A stretch of DNA of 64,000 bases from Luidia sarsii (taxonomy: Eukaryota > Echinodermata > Asteroidea > Paxillosida > Luidiidae): positions 22,930,453 to 22,994,452 of the forward strand of contig OX465102.1 of NCBI GenBank assembly GCA_949987565.1, given 5' to 3'. Below the pieces are notes generated by a model that did no database searches, was not told the DNA's origin, and was given only the letters and a program-made list of their open reading frames with translations. Below are positions 24,001 to 34,154 of the stretch, in pieces. Made by a program: the position numbers and the translations under genes. Numbering within the stretch: position 1 is the first letter of the stretch; every line of letters starts with the position of its first letter.

Positions 24001-25013
24001 ACATGCACGTTCATGCACGTACAATAAGTATATGGTTTTTCCAGACCTGACGGAAATGACTAATCCTCACTTAGTAGTTTTTAATGATGGCAGCCTCCAT
24101 GGCATTTCAGTCTGGTGCCCGTCGTTTTCTGTCTGTAGGTTTTATAATTATACAGTATCTGTGGTTTTAGGCCTGGCTACAGCAACTCAGCAATCACTTT
24201 TACCTTCTTTTTCTTTTTCGATGTGACGCTTGATTGTCTCAGCTCTGTCCATGTAACTTCCAATACGAGTTCGGAACGCTTTCTTTTTCGCTTCATCACT
24301 TGTCACTGACATAAGGGAAGGGAAGGCATTAAATTCGCATTGGGAGAGGACAAACAACTGCATCAATCCTAGCACCTTTCAAAAACTCAAGTCAAACAAA
24401 TCTACAGTCTCATAATTTTTGGTTTATAATATGCATGATTTTGAAATGACTGGGGGGTTTTGCCCTGCACTAGAAAGTGGGTTCGAATCCCGCCCAAGCT
24501 GCCTGTGTTTCTCAGGCAGTCAATCGGGCAAAGCACTGAGGATGCAGAGCTTACTGAGCGCCGAGTAGGGGTGGAAACCCTCATTGGAACTGGTCCAGAG
24601 TGCATGCCGCTAGGGGACGATGTCTTCTCCTTCCGTCTGTCGTACGAGAAATTTTCGTACACATTTTTGTACATGAAAGTCGTGAAAGTTGCGATGACTC
24701 CAGTGGATATGTTTGGCTGAGTAATCTGGGTTTTTTTTTTGGCAGGCGGATTTTCTTTGCCTAGGCTTTGCCTGGAATATCAATACAGTATACACGTACA
24801 CACCTATAATACACAAAAACTCATATACTGTTCATTGTGTTGTGGGATTGGGATTGCTTTGCTTTCAGGCTTTCATACTTGACAGCTTTAGGCATTTCAC
24901 ATGGGCTAAGTTTGCACTCAAAATCGTACAGTATTTATTTAATCCTACAGTATTTATTCTACACTTGAAGTAGCATCTACATGTACATATGTAGCATCTA
25001 GCAGATCTCTTCA

Positions 25014-25060
<47 letters not shown>

Positions 25061-25622
25061 AATTCTAATCTCTAATCCTCCCAAGTAAGAGGCAGGGGTC
25101 TCCATAATATCACACCAAGCCATAGGAGTTGGGGGTGTGGTCTAAGGGGTAGGCAACCTATAATTATAATCCTCAATCGATGGAGGACAGAGGCTTGATC
25201 AACAGGTTGTTTCAATGGTGGAGCTCTGGGGTCGAGGTTTCTCAGAAAGTGGTCAGTTTTGGAATGGGTCTGGGATGATTGAGTTTAGTGGGCTGTAATT
25301 GAAGTGTATACGTATATGTTATGGTTACAAAATGTAGGAATGAAGGTTACCAGCTAAATTGTAAGAGGTCAAGAGAGTTTATTAGGAGTGACAAATACAC
25401 AGCAGATTACAGGTTGCCACTGCAAGACGCACAGAGTACCGGGGAAAACCCGGTTGCAACCAGTGTCATCATGTCATTACCCTTGAGTGCTTCCAGTAGC
25501 AGGTTCAGGCCTTCCTGGTAGCAGACCAGCGCTTCGGTGAAGCGTCTCTTCTCGTCTAGCTCGACGGCTCGCTTCAGCACGGTGATGGCCGAAGCCTCCA
25601 TGCCACCTGTAGGCTTTGCCAT
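20864..25622 (-). CDS. MITD1: MITD1, MIT-domain ESCRT-III binding protein (five exons)
   Basis: This is a complete gene of 738 coding bases in five exons (25,622-25,481; 24,305-24,204; 23,427-23,201; 22,667-22,555; 21,017-20,864), giving 245 aa against 249 in human. Residues 1 to about 80 form the MIT domain (ATG, then [15 protein letters not shown] and [17 protein letters not shown], then [17 protein letters not shown]). The rest is the MITD1 C-terminal phospholipase-D-like domain ([39 protein letters not shown]). In vertebrates the MIT domain binds ESCRT-III tails and the C-terminal domain binds membranes; the protein acts at the midbody in cytokinetic abscission. All junctions are GT-AG and the phase is continuous throughout. 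Introns carry SINEs. It is head-to-head with SPATA4, 1.4 kb apart. Confidence 0.95.
21101..21350. mobile_element. MITE with terminal inverted repeats, copy 1
   Basis: A 250-bp unit. Its left end (GTGACCCGGCACATCATAAT, then GAGAAATATCCC) is roughly the reverse complement of its right end (GGATATTCCTCATG, then GCTGTGCCAGGTCAC). A second copy of the same length and orientation lies at about 55,906-56,170. It has no coding capacity. Confidence 0.75.
21665..22052 (+). mobile_element. Two nested SINE family 1 copies
   Basis: Two leaders (GGTTGAATGCTTCTGGCT at about 21,672 and 21,785) are each followed by GGGCTGGATAGCTCAGATGG. The first copy is cut off straight after that word. The second goes on through the complete tRNA-like head, a C-rich and A-rich tail, and the conserved 3' end CCCTTTATTTGTTTGACTCA. 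It lies in MITD1 intron 4, between exons 5 and 4. Confidence 0.75.
22067..22546. other. GC-rich segment of unknown origin in MITD1 intron 4
   Basis: This is a GC-rich block unlike the surrounding AT-rich intron, with a 159-codon open frame on the plus strand that resembles no family. A TATTTATA sequence at about 22,398 and the inserted appearance suggest a piece of a retroelement such as an LTR, but I see no matching second terminus. Confidence 0.3.
22555..22667 (-). CDS. MITD1: MITD1 exon 4
   Basis: Encodes [13 protein letters not shown] through TTLHDREI, matching the human segment ending SSIHDREIR. The acceptor is AATTGCAG| and the donor is ATCAG|GTAGGC. Confidence 0.92.
22866..23095 (-). 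mobile_element. SINE family 1, minus strand
   Basis: Starts with the inverted 3' tail AATCAAACAAATAAAGG. It continues with the inverted tRNA-like head (GAACCCAAGACCTCTGGGTT, GAGCTACCCAACCCTTAGAT) and the inverted leader (CAGTCAGAAGCATTCAA). It lies in MITD1 intron 3. Confidence 0.75.
23201..23427 (-). CDS. MITD1: MITD1 exon 3
   Basis: Encodes the linker GKYHEQF and the first half of the C-terminal domain ([20 protein letters not shown], then FLRLCELIV). The acceptor is CTCCTCAG| and the donor is TCAAG|GTTAGT. Confidence 0.94.
23765..23885. repeat. Interspersed repeat 'GATTTCATGGCTCTGCT'
   Basis: CCCGATTTCATGGCTCTGCT and the following hyphenated palindromic sequence resemble the block at about 44,910-45,020. 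This is probably another short interspersed family; the boundaries are uncertain. Confidence 0.45.
24204..24305 (-). CDS. MITD1: MITD1 exon 2
   Basis: Encodes the third MIT helix, including [17 protein letters not shown]. The acceptor is TTATGTCAG| and the donor is AGAAG|GTAAAA. Confidence 0.93.
24440..24600 (+). mobile_element. tRNA-derived SINE, family 2 (copy 1)
   Basis: GGGTTCGAATCCCGCCCAAG (B box) is followed by CTGCCTG, a CAGGCA partner, GGGCAAAGCAC and AACCCTCATTG. The same order occurs at about 56,868-57,022. The family is distinct from family 1. Confidence 0.65.
25016..25056. repeat. (CT)n microsatellite
   Basis: About 20 uninterrupted CT units in MITD1 intron 1. Confidence 0.97.
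25481..25622 (-). CDS. MITD1: MITD1 exon 1
   Basis: Encodes the start codon and 47 residues of the MIT domain's first two helices. The start was chosen because MAKPTGG mirrors the human MAKSG start and no in-frame upstream ATG is as well placed. The donor is AAGG|GTAATG and the last codon is split after base 1. Confidence 0.93.
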
Positions 25623-25857
25623 GTTGCAGACTCAATCCCGGCTTCATGCGCAGGGCCGCACTTGAAGAAGATCGCTTCTCCTCTCGTTTTCCCCCCTTTT
25701 TTTTGCTAAGTGAGTTACACCAAAAAGAAAAGCAGTCAAACAAATTAGTCAGTAATTCAAAGAGGTTTTGCCCTTTGCCACATCATGTTATATCAAATCA
25801 GTCAGTGAAAAACGGACAGGAAAAAAATCAATATTGCCCGCCCCCCCCCCCAAATTG

Positions 25858-25918
25858 ACTGGACCGAGATTTGAACCCGAGACCTCTGATTTTGCGTACT
25901 AGCGCTCATCCTGCCATT
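25858..25918 (-). mobile_element. SINE family 1 head fragment
   Basis: GACTGGACCGAGATTTGAAC and CGAGACCTCTGATTTTGCGT are the inverted tRNA-like head. The leader is missing and unrelated sequence follows CATCCTGCCA. Confidence 0.65.
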
Positions 25919-26441
25919 GGCAAGAAAGATCTTGGTCGGATGTCAAGGGCAGAGAGCACCAGATCTTGTTTAATAGTAGAAGAGCGCACTTGTTAGATAT
26001 AGGCCTACATGTGTATTCGAGTGACAAAATATTATGTCCAACAACGGGAAGTAAGATTGGAGTTCCATGGATTCGAGTATGAGTCATGAGTTATAAGTAA
26101 CAACAAGCACGACATTGAAAAATGCCTACATAATATTAATAAAACAGAACTGGTGCATTTTTAATTTTATTTAATAATAATAACTACTGTACACCATTAA
26201 AGGGTGGGAACAATTACCTAAAGCCACACTATACATCATACGTGTACCACTGTCTGAGTATTGACAATTGGAAGTGTACAATATATTTTGTAGGTCACTG
26301 GCGTTTTTAACTTGCAAAAAATGCAAACACTTTTCTGTTTTCATTTTGCTTTTTTTGCCTACTCTGATTGGACAATTTTCATTACAATTTACATCACGCC
26401 TGCTGGTGCCAGCATAATGATTAATGATAAACTAGTCCCAC

Positions 26442-26546
26442 TTACTGGGCCGCTAGGATCGAGCTCCCCTTAAACGAGTTTTGAGATTGTCTGTCGCACA
26501 GACAATCTCAAAACTCGTAGGGCAGCTCCTCCTAGCGGCCCAGTAA
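26442..26546. mobile_element. Hairpin foldback element
   Basis: TTACTGGGCCGCTAGGA on the left is complementary to the sequence ending CGGCCCAGTAA on the right. The inner arms ACGAGTTTTGAGATTGTCTG and its complement are nearly perfect around a loop of only a few bases. It sits between the two divergent genes. Confidence 0.85.
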
Positions 26547-27039
26547 CTTGATAAACATAATCAGGAATGAACTCCGGCAAAATAACATGAAAAGCAAGAG
26601 GGCCGGCATGATGCGTTGAAAATTGGCATTGCAAAAAAAATAAAAAATGGACTTACACATTTACAAGTTCCCCCTACTAAGTATTATTTAAACTAAAAAA
26701 TTCCACTGTACCTGTTGCCCGTGTGTGTGTAACACTAGTAGTAACAGCATTCTAGTGCAGTGGGAAATCCCCTGTCGTGGAAATCCACAAAAGTCCCAAT
26801 AACACAGCGCCCTCAAGTGTTAGCATTTTCGATAGTCGAGGACTGTTTGCTGTAATGGTAGAGTTGTTGTATCTACATATAACAGTCGTCGATAAACAAC
26901 GCGTCACCAAGACACCCCGCTCTAAACAAATGTGACGTGCCCATGCATACGCACACGGTGGAGTCTTCCCGATCACTGCTTACGAGGGGTTAATTTCGGT
27001 GTCTGCATTCGTCGAGAGGTGTCACAAGATACAGCAGAG

Positions 27040-27116
27040 ATGACGACTTTACCAAGGGAAGTGTTTAAGTGGCTACAAAGTCTGGATCTGACTTTCCCCA
27101 TCAGGAATGTTCGACG
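27040..27116 (+). CDS. SPATA4: SPATA4 exon 1
   Basis: Encodes MTTLPREVFKWLQSLDLTF and on to the split second Arg of NVRR. The donor is CGACG|GTAAGT. Confidence 0.88.
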
Positions 27117-30100
27117 GTAAGTACCGGTACTACCTCCGGCTCAACGTACGGCTCCAGTACTCAGTAGTGCCAGTAACGCTGTAACACAACACAACAGTAC
27201 CGTCTACATGCAGTAACACTCTAGACAGATTGGTCCTCAGACGAATAACGTCAGTAGAGTAGGCATGGTACTTGGTAAATGGTATTGGTAGGGCCGAGGA
27301 TGAAGTAACTTGGTCCAGGTGTCTACAACTACAAGCAACTAGTACTAGTACTAGTAGTAGTACTATACTTAGTACTTAGTAGTACTAGTACTACTACTAC
27401 TAGTACTAGTACTAGTAGTAGTACAAGTACAATTTACTAAAAATACAACTACAACTACTCTGACATAGTAGTTTTAGTACTGTACTGAACTAATGTCGTG
27501 AACTACATAATTTGTATTCCTTTGTAAACATCTAATTGATCTTATATAACCTTGCACTTGTTTAATTAAATTTAAAGGAGTACAGTTTACAGAAAGATTT
27601 TAGCTTTTCAACAAAAGAATTGAAAGACTATCCTTTTATTCATGACATCCTCACAATTATTTGTCTGTCTCTATATCTGGCCACCTCAGGCATTATCTGT
27701 CTCCATACCTGGCCACCTTAGGTGTTGTCTGTCTCCATACCTGGCCACCTCAGGTGTTGTCTGTCTCCAAAACTGGCCACCTTAGGTGTTGTCTGTCTAA
27801 ACTGGCCAACTCAGGTGTTGTCTGTCTCCAAAACTGGCCACCTCAGGTGTTGTCTGTCTCCATACCTGGCCACCTCAGGCGTAGTCTGTCTAAACTGGCC
27901 AACTCAGGTGTTGTCTGTCTCCAAAACTGGCCACCTCAGGTGTTGTCTGTCTTGATACCTGGCCACCTCAGGCGTAGTCTGTCTAAACTGGCCAACTCAG
28001 GTGTTGTCTGTCTCCAAAACTGGCCACCTCGGGTGTTGTCTGTCTCCATACCTGGCCACCTCAGGTGTTGTCTGTCTCCAAAACTGGCCACCTCAGGTGT
28101 TGTCTGTCTCCATACCTGGCCACCTCAGGTGTTGTCTGTCTCCAAAACTGGCCACCTCAGGTGTTGTCTGTCTCCATACCTGGCCACCTCAGGTGTTGTC
28201 TGTCTCCAAAACTGGCCACCTCACTTGTTGTACATGTAGGCCTATGTCTCTAAAACTGCCTCCTTGAGGGGGGAGGGGGTCAAAGTCAGGCTGGTACTGC
28301 TGAGTAGTGGTACTAGTACATGTACCATGTAGATGTAGTACTACTACAGTGTAGTAGTTTTGAAATTTTTAGTTTTGTTTGAAAAGAAATTGATACAGAA
28401 CAAACGATAGGACTTTTTCACTAGGCTTTGCGGCATAGAAAAACCAAACAATAAAAAATCAAAACCCCCTCTTTCTCCTTCTCAAATACACACATGTAGG
28501 CTACATGTACCTGTTTTTTTTATTTGGCCTATACCTTCTTTTCCCCCTTTTTTTCCAGGGACTTTTCCAATGGTTACCTGGTTGCGGAGATCTTTTCCTG
28601 GTATTTCCCCCAGGACATCCAGATGCACAACTACGCTAACTGTAACGGGCTTCCTGGGAAACTAGGCAACTGGTCTCAACTGAACACGGTGAGTCGACAT
28701 CCCAATGTCTTCTGGAAGAAGAAGAGAGGGTAAAAACAAGCAAACAGCAACAACAACAACAAAACTTTATCTTGTTTTGAACCCATTTTGTTGAACCCCT
28801 TGCGGACGGGATGATTTTATTGCCAATGGCCGTCACAGTGCCATTTCTAAAACTCGCCAAACAATCAGAGAACAATATACCTGCAAAAAAAATCAATAAG
28901 ACTACACTATTTGTATCATGGGGTTAACTTCTTCAAATTCTGTCGCCAGGTTTACAACAATTACTTGTTTTCATCTTTAAAATGAAAGCTGGGGAGTGAT
29001 CCCTGGTTAGTGGAGATACGTGCCGGATAATGGTTGAATGCTTCTGACTTGCTCATAAATAGTTGACTTCTGTGGGCTGGATAGCTCAGAGGGTTAGATT
29101 GGTGGTAGGGAAAAGTAGAGGTCTCGGGTTCAAATCTTGGTCTGGTCAAAGATTTCTTGGCCACTTTTCAAAACTGTTCAAAAGATTCCAGTCAGTTTGT
29201 TCCTTTATCTGTTTGACGCAATTCAATCAGAAGTTGAAGATGCAAATGAAATTTCTACAGAGGCGCATGATACTGATAGACATGTACATGTATGTTAATA
29301 TATACATGTAATGCTGCATTTCATCTGATACAATCCAATGGGTGTTATTTCTGTCTAGTTTTTCAAGAGGAGGAGCATTGAAATTCCTGAGGAACTGACC
29401 GAGGGAACTCTACACTGCAAGACAGACGCAGCCGAACTCCTGGTGCAGTATCTCTACACAAAGCTCACCAATAGAAAGTAAGTCACTGTGAAAGTGTGGA
29501 CCTGATGCTGAAGCAAAGCTATGGCTGAAATGAAGGCTTAGGCTCGGGCTTGGGCTTCAGTCGTATTTCCCGTACCCGTTGTAACGTCACAGGCATCTAA
29601 AAAACGAACGTTGGGCCCCAGTTTGTTGGTGAATACTCGGTACTGATCAAGCCAACAAACCTTCCAAATCGACGATGAACCACAACCTGGATTTCCAGGA
29701 TTTGTCAGACGGAGACGAAGCCCGAGCCTGATCCGTGGATTTGTAAAGGGCCTTTGGCACGATGAAAGGTCCTGCTTAGTTTGAAAAGTTCAGTGAGGGC
29801 GTGGGGGAGGGCTGGACAGGTGCCCACCTCCCAATAACTGTAGGGAGAGTTTTGCATTTCAGTGCTTGTAATCATGCCAATCATTGTGCCTTTTATTTAC
29901 TTCAAAGTTTTTTTTTGAGCAAGATCAAGTATGTGTCAATGCATGTGGTTGAAGATTCAATTAAGTATTAAAAAGAAAAGTTAACACAACAATTTTTGCA
30001 AACTGCTCACTGACTAAAATGACCTGCAATACATAAATCTCAAAAGTTACAGGGCCTGACGTTTCGATCCTACCAGGACCTATCTCAGAGGTCCTGCTAG

Positions 30101-32994
30101 GATCGAAACATCAGGCCCTCTAACTTGTGAGTTTTTATTAAAACAAGGAAGTGCTTTCCTTACGTACTTCTGATTCCAAAAAGTGTGTGTTGAGGGGACA
30201 AATGATATGTCCAACCCACTTTTGAAAGTGAGGGGATGGGGATGACCTTCCCCTGCCTGTTGGTGCCTATGTGCACATCACTGACAATACAATTACTTTT
30301 TTTCTTGCGGTTTGGTGTATTCAGGGTCAAGAGACTTGCCCTGGACCACGATATAGACTTCACGGACCACGCCTACCAGCTGAAGCTACCCATGCACGCG
30401 CGCTCCACCGCCTCCATGGCGGTCAAGAACAACCTCAAGATCACCGAGTTCATGACCGCGCCCAACATCATCACCTGCCAGCAGAAGGTAAGCCAGTTAA
30501 TGGCTCTTTTCAGAGCTATACCCCTTCCCTTAAAGGTCCAAGTCAACGTTGGGAAGATCGGAAAACATCAATATTGGTAAAGGTGAAAAGATTGCCACAA
30601 TTTGTATTAAACTATTAAACATTCCGAAAAAGCAATTCTGTGAAGGTTTTAACTCAAAATTAAATGGTAATCTAAGAAAATAGAAAAATGCAAAAAAAAA
30701 CATCACGGTTTACACACCAACCTGTAGTGTAAGAAATAATTATTACTTGCGAGTAATAAACTATTTGTCAATGCTTGAGTGGAGATTTCTCGAGAAGTAC
30801 AGCATCCCTGACCGTAAGATTTCAACATAAGGATTCTATCATGACCATCTACAAACTGTGTAAATAAGAGGGAAATCTGTGTTTTCCGATCATCCCAATA
30901 ATGTATTGGGCCTTTAAAGGTGAATGAAACCCAGAGAAAAATGTTAGCTTATCTGATTGGGTGTTAAAAACAACCTACAGTTACCTATGTGCTACTCACC
31001 TACGAGTTTCATAAAGAGGGAAAAAACATGGAATTCGGCGGTCGAATTCGCGTTCCCGCAAACCAAAATATTTTCAAAATAATGGCCCGCCAGTCACTGC
31101 GGGGGGTATGACATCGCAACGGAAAACTCCTGCATGGGCCCGGACGTATGATAAAATTTGTATTGCAGAGGCCGTTTAAGAGACCTCCTACAGTATGTAC
31201 TTAGAGCGTGATTGTAAAGCTGATCCCATCTGCTGGTACTTTTGATCTGCACAGGCCCAAGATTTGATCCACAAGCACACCCAGCATCGGCAGGAGGAGC
31301 GCCTGGAAGACCCAGCCCACTTTGACATCAAGCCCACCATTGGCCAGCGCTGCGTGCGCCGACCCCCACCGGCCAACACGTACACGGGCGAAGACATCGG
31401 CTGGAGAGACCAGTCGCAGGCGGTCAGCAAGAGGCAGACCACCACCAGTGAGTAGCGCTTTGTATGGGTCCTTCCCTTCCCACATTCCTCGATATTACAG
31501 ACAGGTCGGTTTGATCAGCGTGTCTGTCCGTCGACCGTGGACTGGCCCTTTAACTCCATTGCCCCAGATTGGACCAGTCCCAGGTTTCCCCTTTTCTAAA
31601 AGTGTTTGGCCCCGGTTTCTTGGCACTGGTGAATACTCTGTACTTATCAAGCCAATAAACCTTCAAAACCGGCAATGAACCATAACCTGGATTTTCGGTT
31701 TTTGTCAGACGGAGACGAAGCCCCATACCGGACCAGTCTGAAATTTGAAGTCCCCAGTTTCCTGTTTTCTAAAATCCAAATTCCGTTAAAATTTAAAATT
31801 CTGTTTTCGACGTTTTTCTTCCAAAAAAAACCAAATCCTGTATTTACATACAGGTTTTTTTTTCTTCCACAATTCACAAGAGACCACCTATTATTATTAG
31901 GGAAGATTTGAGTTTGATTCCCGTGCAACAAACTGTAAAAATCTGTAAAAAGAATCTGTAAAAAGATACTTATAGGGCTTACACAGTAACCCCATCACAA
32001 ATTGAGGTTTCGCTGGTTCAATGTTTTGCTGTCGTGTTGCATGCACGTCGCCAGCATATGGTACAGTTGTACACCGTGCACACATTGTACGTGTACATAT
32101 CACACCCAGTCACTGACCTCTGCAATCAGTACGTCTATATTTCATAGCTATTTCATATTTCATATTCATAGCGATATAAAACAGGGTGTGCAATATGGTA
32201 TAATTAATAGTCTAGGTTTCTAGATGTCACGTCCAATTTTTATTTATTTTTTTTAATATATTTTTTTAAGCGATTCTAATTATTTTTAGGGATCCTTTGG
32301 TCATTTGTGACGGTGGTGTAGCAGTCGTCGCGCTTCTTAGTGTGGTTGTGTGATTTTTTTTAAGCGATTCTAATAATTTTAGGGATCCTTTGGTCATTTG
32401 TGACGGTGGTGTAGCAGTCGTCGCACTTCTTAGTGTGGTTGTGATTCTAATAATTTTAGGGATCCTTCGGTCATTTGTGACGGTGGTGTAGCAGTCGTCG
32501 CACTTCTTAGTGTGGTAGTGATTCTAATAATTTTAGGGATCCTTTGGTCATTTGTGACCGTGGTGTAGCAGTCGTCGCACTTCTTAGTGTGCTTGTGATT
32601 CTAATAATTTTAGGGATCCTTTGGTCATTTGTGACGGTGGTGTAGCAGTCGTCGCACTTCTTAGTGTGGTTGTGGAGGCCCACTGTTAAGTGGCAAAGGG
32701 ACTGCTATAAACAGTCAAATAAACCAGAACTAATGATCATAATAATAATCCTTCTTGATGGTGTTTCCCCACAAGGTCTGACGGTATTCTCTGGCTTTCT
32801 CGGCCGTTGCTTTGACCCCTGCAGGAAAGCCCAGCCCTGAGATGCCCCTGAGGTCAACGTCTCCCACCAACGGCGCCACAGCCTTCAGGGAGATCCGCGT
32901 CAGCCAGCTGGACCACACCTCCCAGTCGGCCCTGCACCCCGTGGCTAGTCTATCCTCCAGCCCCATCCTGCCGCCCATCGGCAGCCAGTCGTGA
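27040..32994 (+). CDS. SPATA4: SPATA4, CH-like sperm protein (six exons)
   Basis: This is a complete gene of 852 coding bases in six exons (27,040-27,116; 28,559-28,688; 29,359-29,477; 30,325-30,487; 31,255-31,447; 32,825-32,994), giving 283 aa against 305 in human. Residues 1 to about 110 form the CH_2/CLAMP calponin-homology-like domain shared with SPEF1 (VFKWLQSLDL, RDFSNGYLVAEIFSWYFP, LGNWSQLNTFF, LHCKTDAAELLVQYLY). The middle aligns with human SPATA4 through the FTDHAYQLKLP and HFDIKPTIG regions, and the C-terminal REIRV matches human REIHV. The family is linked to testis and ciliary or microtubule roles in vertebrates; the molecular action is not settled. Phase is continuous. An in-frame ATG at 26,932 could add 36 residues; 27,040 was chosen because it directly precedes the conserved domain. 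A polyadenylation signal lies at 33,774. Confidence 0.92.
27340..27430. repeat. TAGTAC microsatellite
   Basis: Overlapping ACTAGT/TAGTAC words in both orientations, partly palindromic, in SPATA4 intron 1. Confidence 0.85.
27661..28223. repeat. 32/29-bp minisatellite in SPATA4 intron 1
   Basis: About 18 tandem units of GTTGTCTGTCTCC followed by ATACCTGGCCACCTCAGGT. Three sub-types alternate: ATACCTGG, AAAACTGG and the shorter TAAACTGGCCAACTC. The alternation of sub-types shows higher-order duplication. Overlapping open frames through the array are artefacts of the repeat. Confidence 0.96.
28559..28688 (+). CDS. SPATA4: SPATA4 exon 2
   Basis: Encodes the core of the CH-like domain, DFSNGYLVAEIFSWYFP to LGNWSQLNT. 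The acceptor is a strong pyrimidine run ending TTCCAG|. The donor is AACACG|GTGAGT. Confidence 0.93.
29025..29228 (+). mobile_element. SINE family 1
   Basis: Leader GGTTGAATGCTTCTGACT, then GGGCTGGATAGCTCAGAGGG, GGTCTCGGGTTCAAATCTTG and the 3' end CCTTTATCTGTTTGACGCAA. It lies in SPATA4 intron 2, and exon 3 begins about 130 bp downstream. Confidence 0.75.
29359..29477 (+). CDS. SPATA4: SPATA4 exon 3
   Basis: Encodes FFKRRSIEIPEELTEG to YLYTKLTNRK. The acceptor is CTGTCTAG| and the donor is AGAAA|GTAAGT. Confidence 0.93.
29520..29735. mobile_element. MITE-like element with AAGGCTTAGGCTCGGGCTT terminus
   Basis: The left end GGCTTAGGCTCGGGCTTGGG and the right end ACGAAGCCCGAGCCTGA are imperfect inverted repeats. 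Related sequence occurs at about 31,605-31,730 and, inverted, at 35,045-35,275. The internal motif GATCAAGCCAACAAACCTTC is shared by all three. Confidence 0.65.
30044..30126. mobile_element. Foldback element, CCTGACGTTTCGATCCTA family
   Basis: AAGTTACAGGGCCTGACGTT and on is the inverted complement of the segment ending AGGCCCTCTAACTT, with a loop of about ten bases. Related copies lie near 36,829, 40,850, 50,815-51,030, 56,190 and 62,020. Confidence 0.8.
30325..30487 (+). CDS. SPATA4: SPATA4 exon 4
   Basis: Encodes VKRLALDHDIDFTDHAYQL to MTAPNIITCQQK. The acceptor is GTATTCAG| and the donor is CAGAAG|GTAAGC. Confidence 0.93.
31255..31447 (+). CDS. SPATA4: SPATA4 exon 5
   Basis: Encodes AQDLIHKHTQHRQEERLED to SKRQTTT. 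The acceptor is CTGCACAG| and the donor is ACCA|GTGAGT. The unspliced frame meets a TAG inside the donor, which confirms that splicing is needed. Confidence 0.92.
31605..31735. mobile_element. Fragment of the AAGGCTTAGGC MITE family
   Basis: GGTGAATACTCTGTACTTAT, AGCCAATAAACCTTC and GTCAGACGGAGACGAAGCCC match the element at about 29,520-29,735. It lies in SPATA4 intron 5. Confidence 0.6.
32268..32674. repeat. Five-copy tandem repeat of about 77 bp in SPATA4 intron 5
   Basis: Units run GATTCTAATAATTTTAGGGA, then TCCTTTGGTCATTTGTGACG, then GTGGTGTAGCAGTCGTCGCA, then CTTCTTAGTGTGGTTGT. Identity between units is very high, so the expansion is recent. It ends 150 bp before exon 6. Confidence 0.94.
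32825..32994 (+). CDS. SPATA4: SPATA4 exon 6 and stop codon
   Basis: Encodes KPSPEMPLRSTSPTNG, FREIRVSQLDHTS and the C-terminus LPPIGSQS, then TGA. The acceptor is CCCCTGCAG|. Confidence 0.9.
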
Positions 32995-33773
32995 TGACCG
33001 CAAAGGAGATCCATGTGCTGGGCGGCTGGAGCCCAAGTCTAGTGGCCACACCGCTCAGACTGCTTGTCCTCCATTCCCGATGACGGAATTGGAGGAAGAA
33101 GTCAGGGTACCAGTCTTCTCCCTGCAGCACAACTGAACTAAGGCCCCTTTTCAAAAACCTGGCTCAGGCTCCGGCTTCGTCTCTGTTATCCAAAAGCCGA
33201 AAGCCCAGGTTGGGGTTCTTTGTTGAAATTGAAGCTTTGGGTTATTTTTGTTTTTCAAAATGCAGCGTAACATTCAAACAGAATCCCAAAGGCCTCCTGT
33301 GTTCATGCCTTGCACTCTGGAATGGACAAAAGAAAGAAAGACAAAGCCGGAGCCTGAGCCGAAGCCAGGGTTTTTAAAAGGGCCTGATTATAAAGCAGTC
33401 TATTCCACCAAACTCATCGTAATTTGCGATAAATCGCAAGACGATGAGCGATGCATGGAGACCATAATATGGTGTATCACAACTTAACATGGGTTATCCA
33501 TTGTGGTTACCATGCATTGTAAGGTTTTGTTAAATCCCCCCCAGGTCTACACCCCTAATGGCTTAGTCCTTCCTTTACAATTTGAGCAGATGGTGAAGCA
33601 ACTACCGACAGAAGTCAGGGAAAGGGGGAATGTAAATATGTAAATAGTGAATACATTGCGTCCAATCAATTCCTCCATGTACAAAGATTATACTTTTTCT
33701 ATAATGACGCTGTAATGCTAAACTGAAAAATACATGTCCTAACTCTGTTGTTTTGTTTTTTCTTGTATGAATG

Positions 33774-33779
33774 AATAAA
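33774..33779 (+). terminator. Probable SPATA4 polyadenylation signal
   Basis: AATAAA, 780 bp after the SPATA4 stop codon and the first well-placed copy downstream of it. It is inferred from position alone. Confidence 0.5.
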
Positions 33780-33818
33780 CCACTTCCACACAGCATTATG
33801 TATCATTTCAGTGAAGTT

Positions 33819-33824
33819 TTTATT
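33819..33824 (-). terminator. Possible WDR17 polyadenylation signal
   Basis: TTTATT on the plus strand, i.e. AATAAA on the minus strand. I noticed no closer canonical signal below the WDR17 stop codon, which would imply a 3' UTR of about 2.8 kb. Tentative. Confidence 0.3.
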
Positions 33825-34154
33825 AGTGTTGCTGTTCTATTGTATTTCCTGTCGTGGAAAAACTGAAATTGAGTTTATGCCGGAGTTACTTTAAACAATG
33901 TGGTTACAGGTTTTCTTAATCATTTCGCACCGGGCCACTTCAACCCATTTCTATACCGGTGCACCAACAATGAGACAAACTGCTCTGACAAGATCACTAT
34001 CGCAACTGAAGATTGCCCCTAATGACACAAGGGATTAAACTTCTTGACAAGAGAACACAATTTCTGTCGAAGGTGTCGAAGGTGTAGAGGAATTTCGCAC
34101 ACAGAAATGGCAGTAGGAAAAAGCTTTTAGATTGTTTTTTTATCGGACTGTTTC

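Larger units (their letters stand above)
25623..27039. promoter_or_regulatory. Shared 5' region of MITD1 and SPATA4
   Basis: This 1.4-kb interval separates the start codons of two divergently transcribed genes, so it must contain both 5' leaders and both promoters. I see no convincing TATA box. It contains a partial inverted SINE (25,858-25,918) and a long hairpin (26,442-26,546). A truly bidirectional promoter is an inference. Confidence 0.5.

Noticed and set aside
27661..28267. Open frames of 192 and 88 codons on the plus strand
   Set aside because: Minisatellite inside SPATA4 intron 1; all frames are open because of the repeat.
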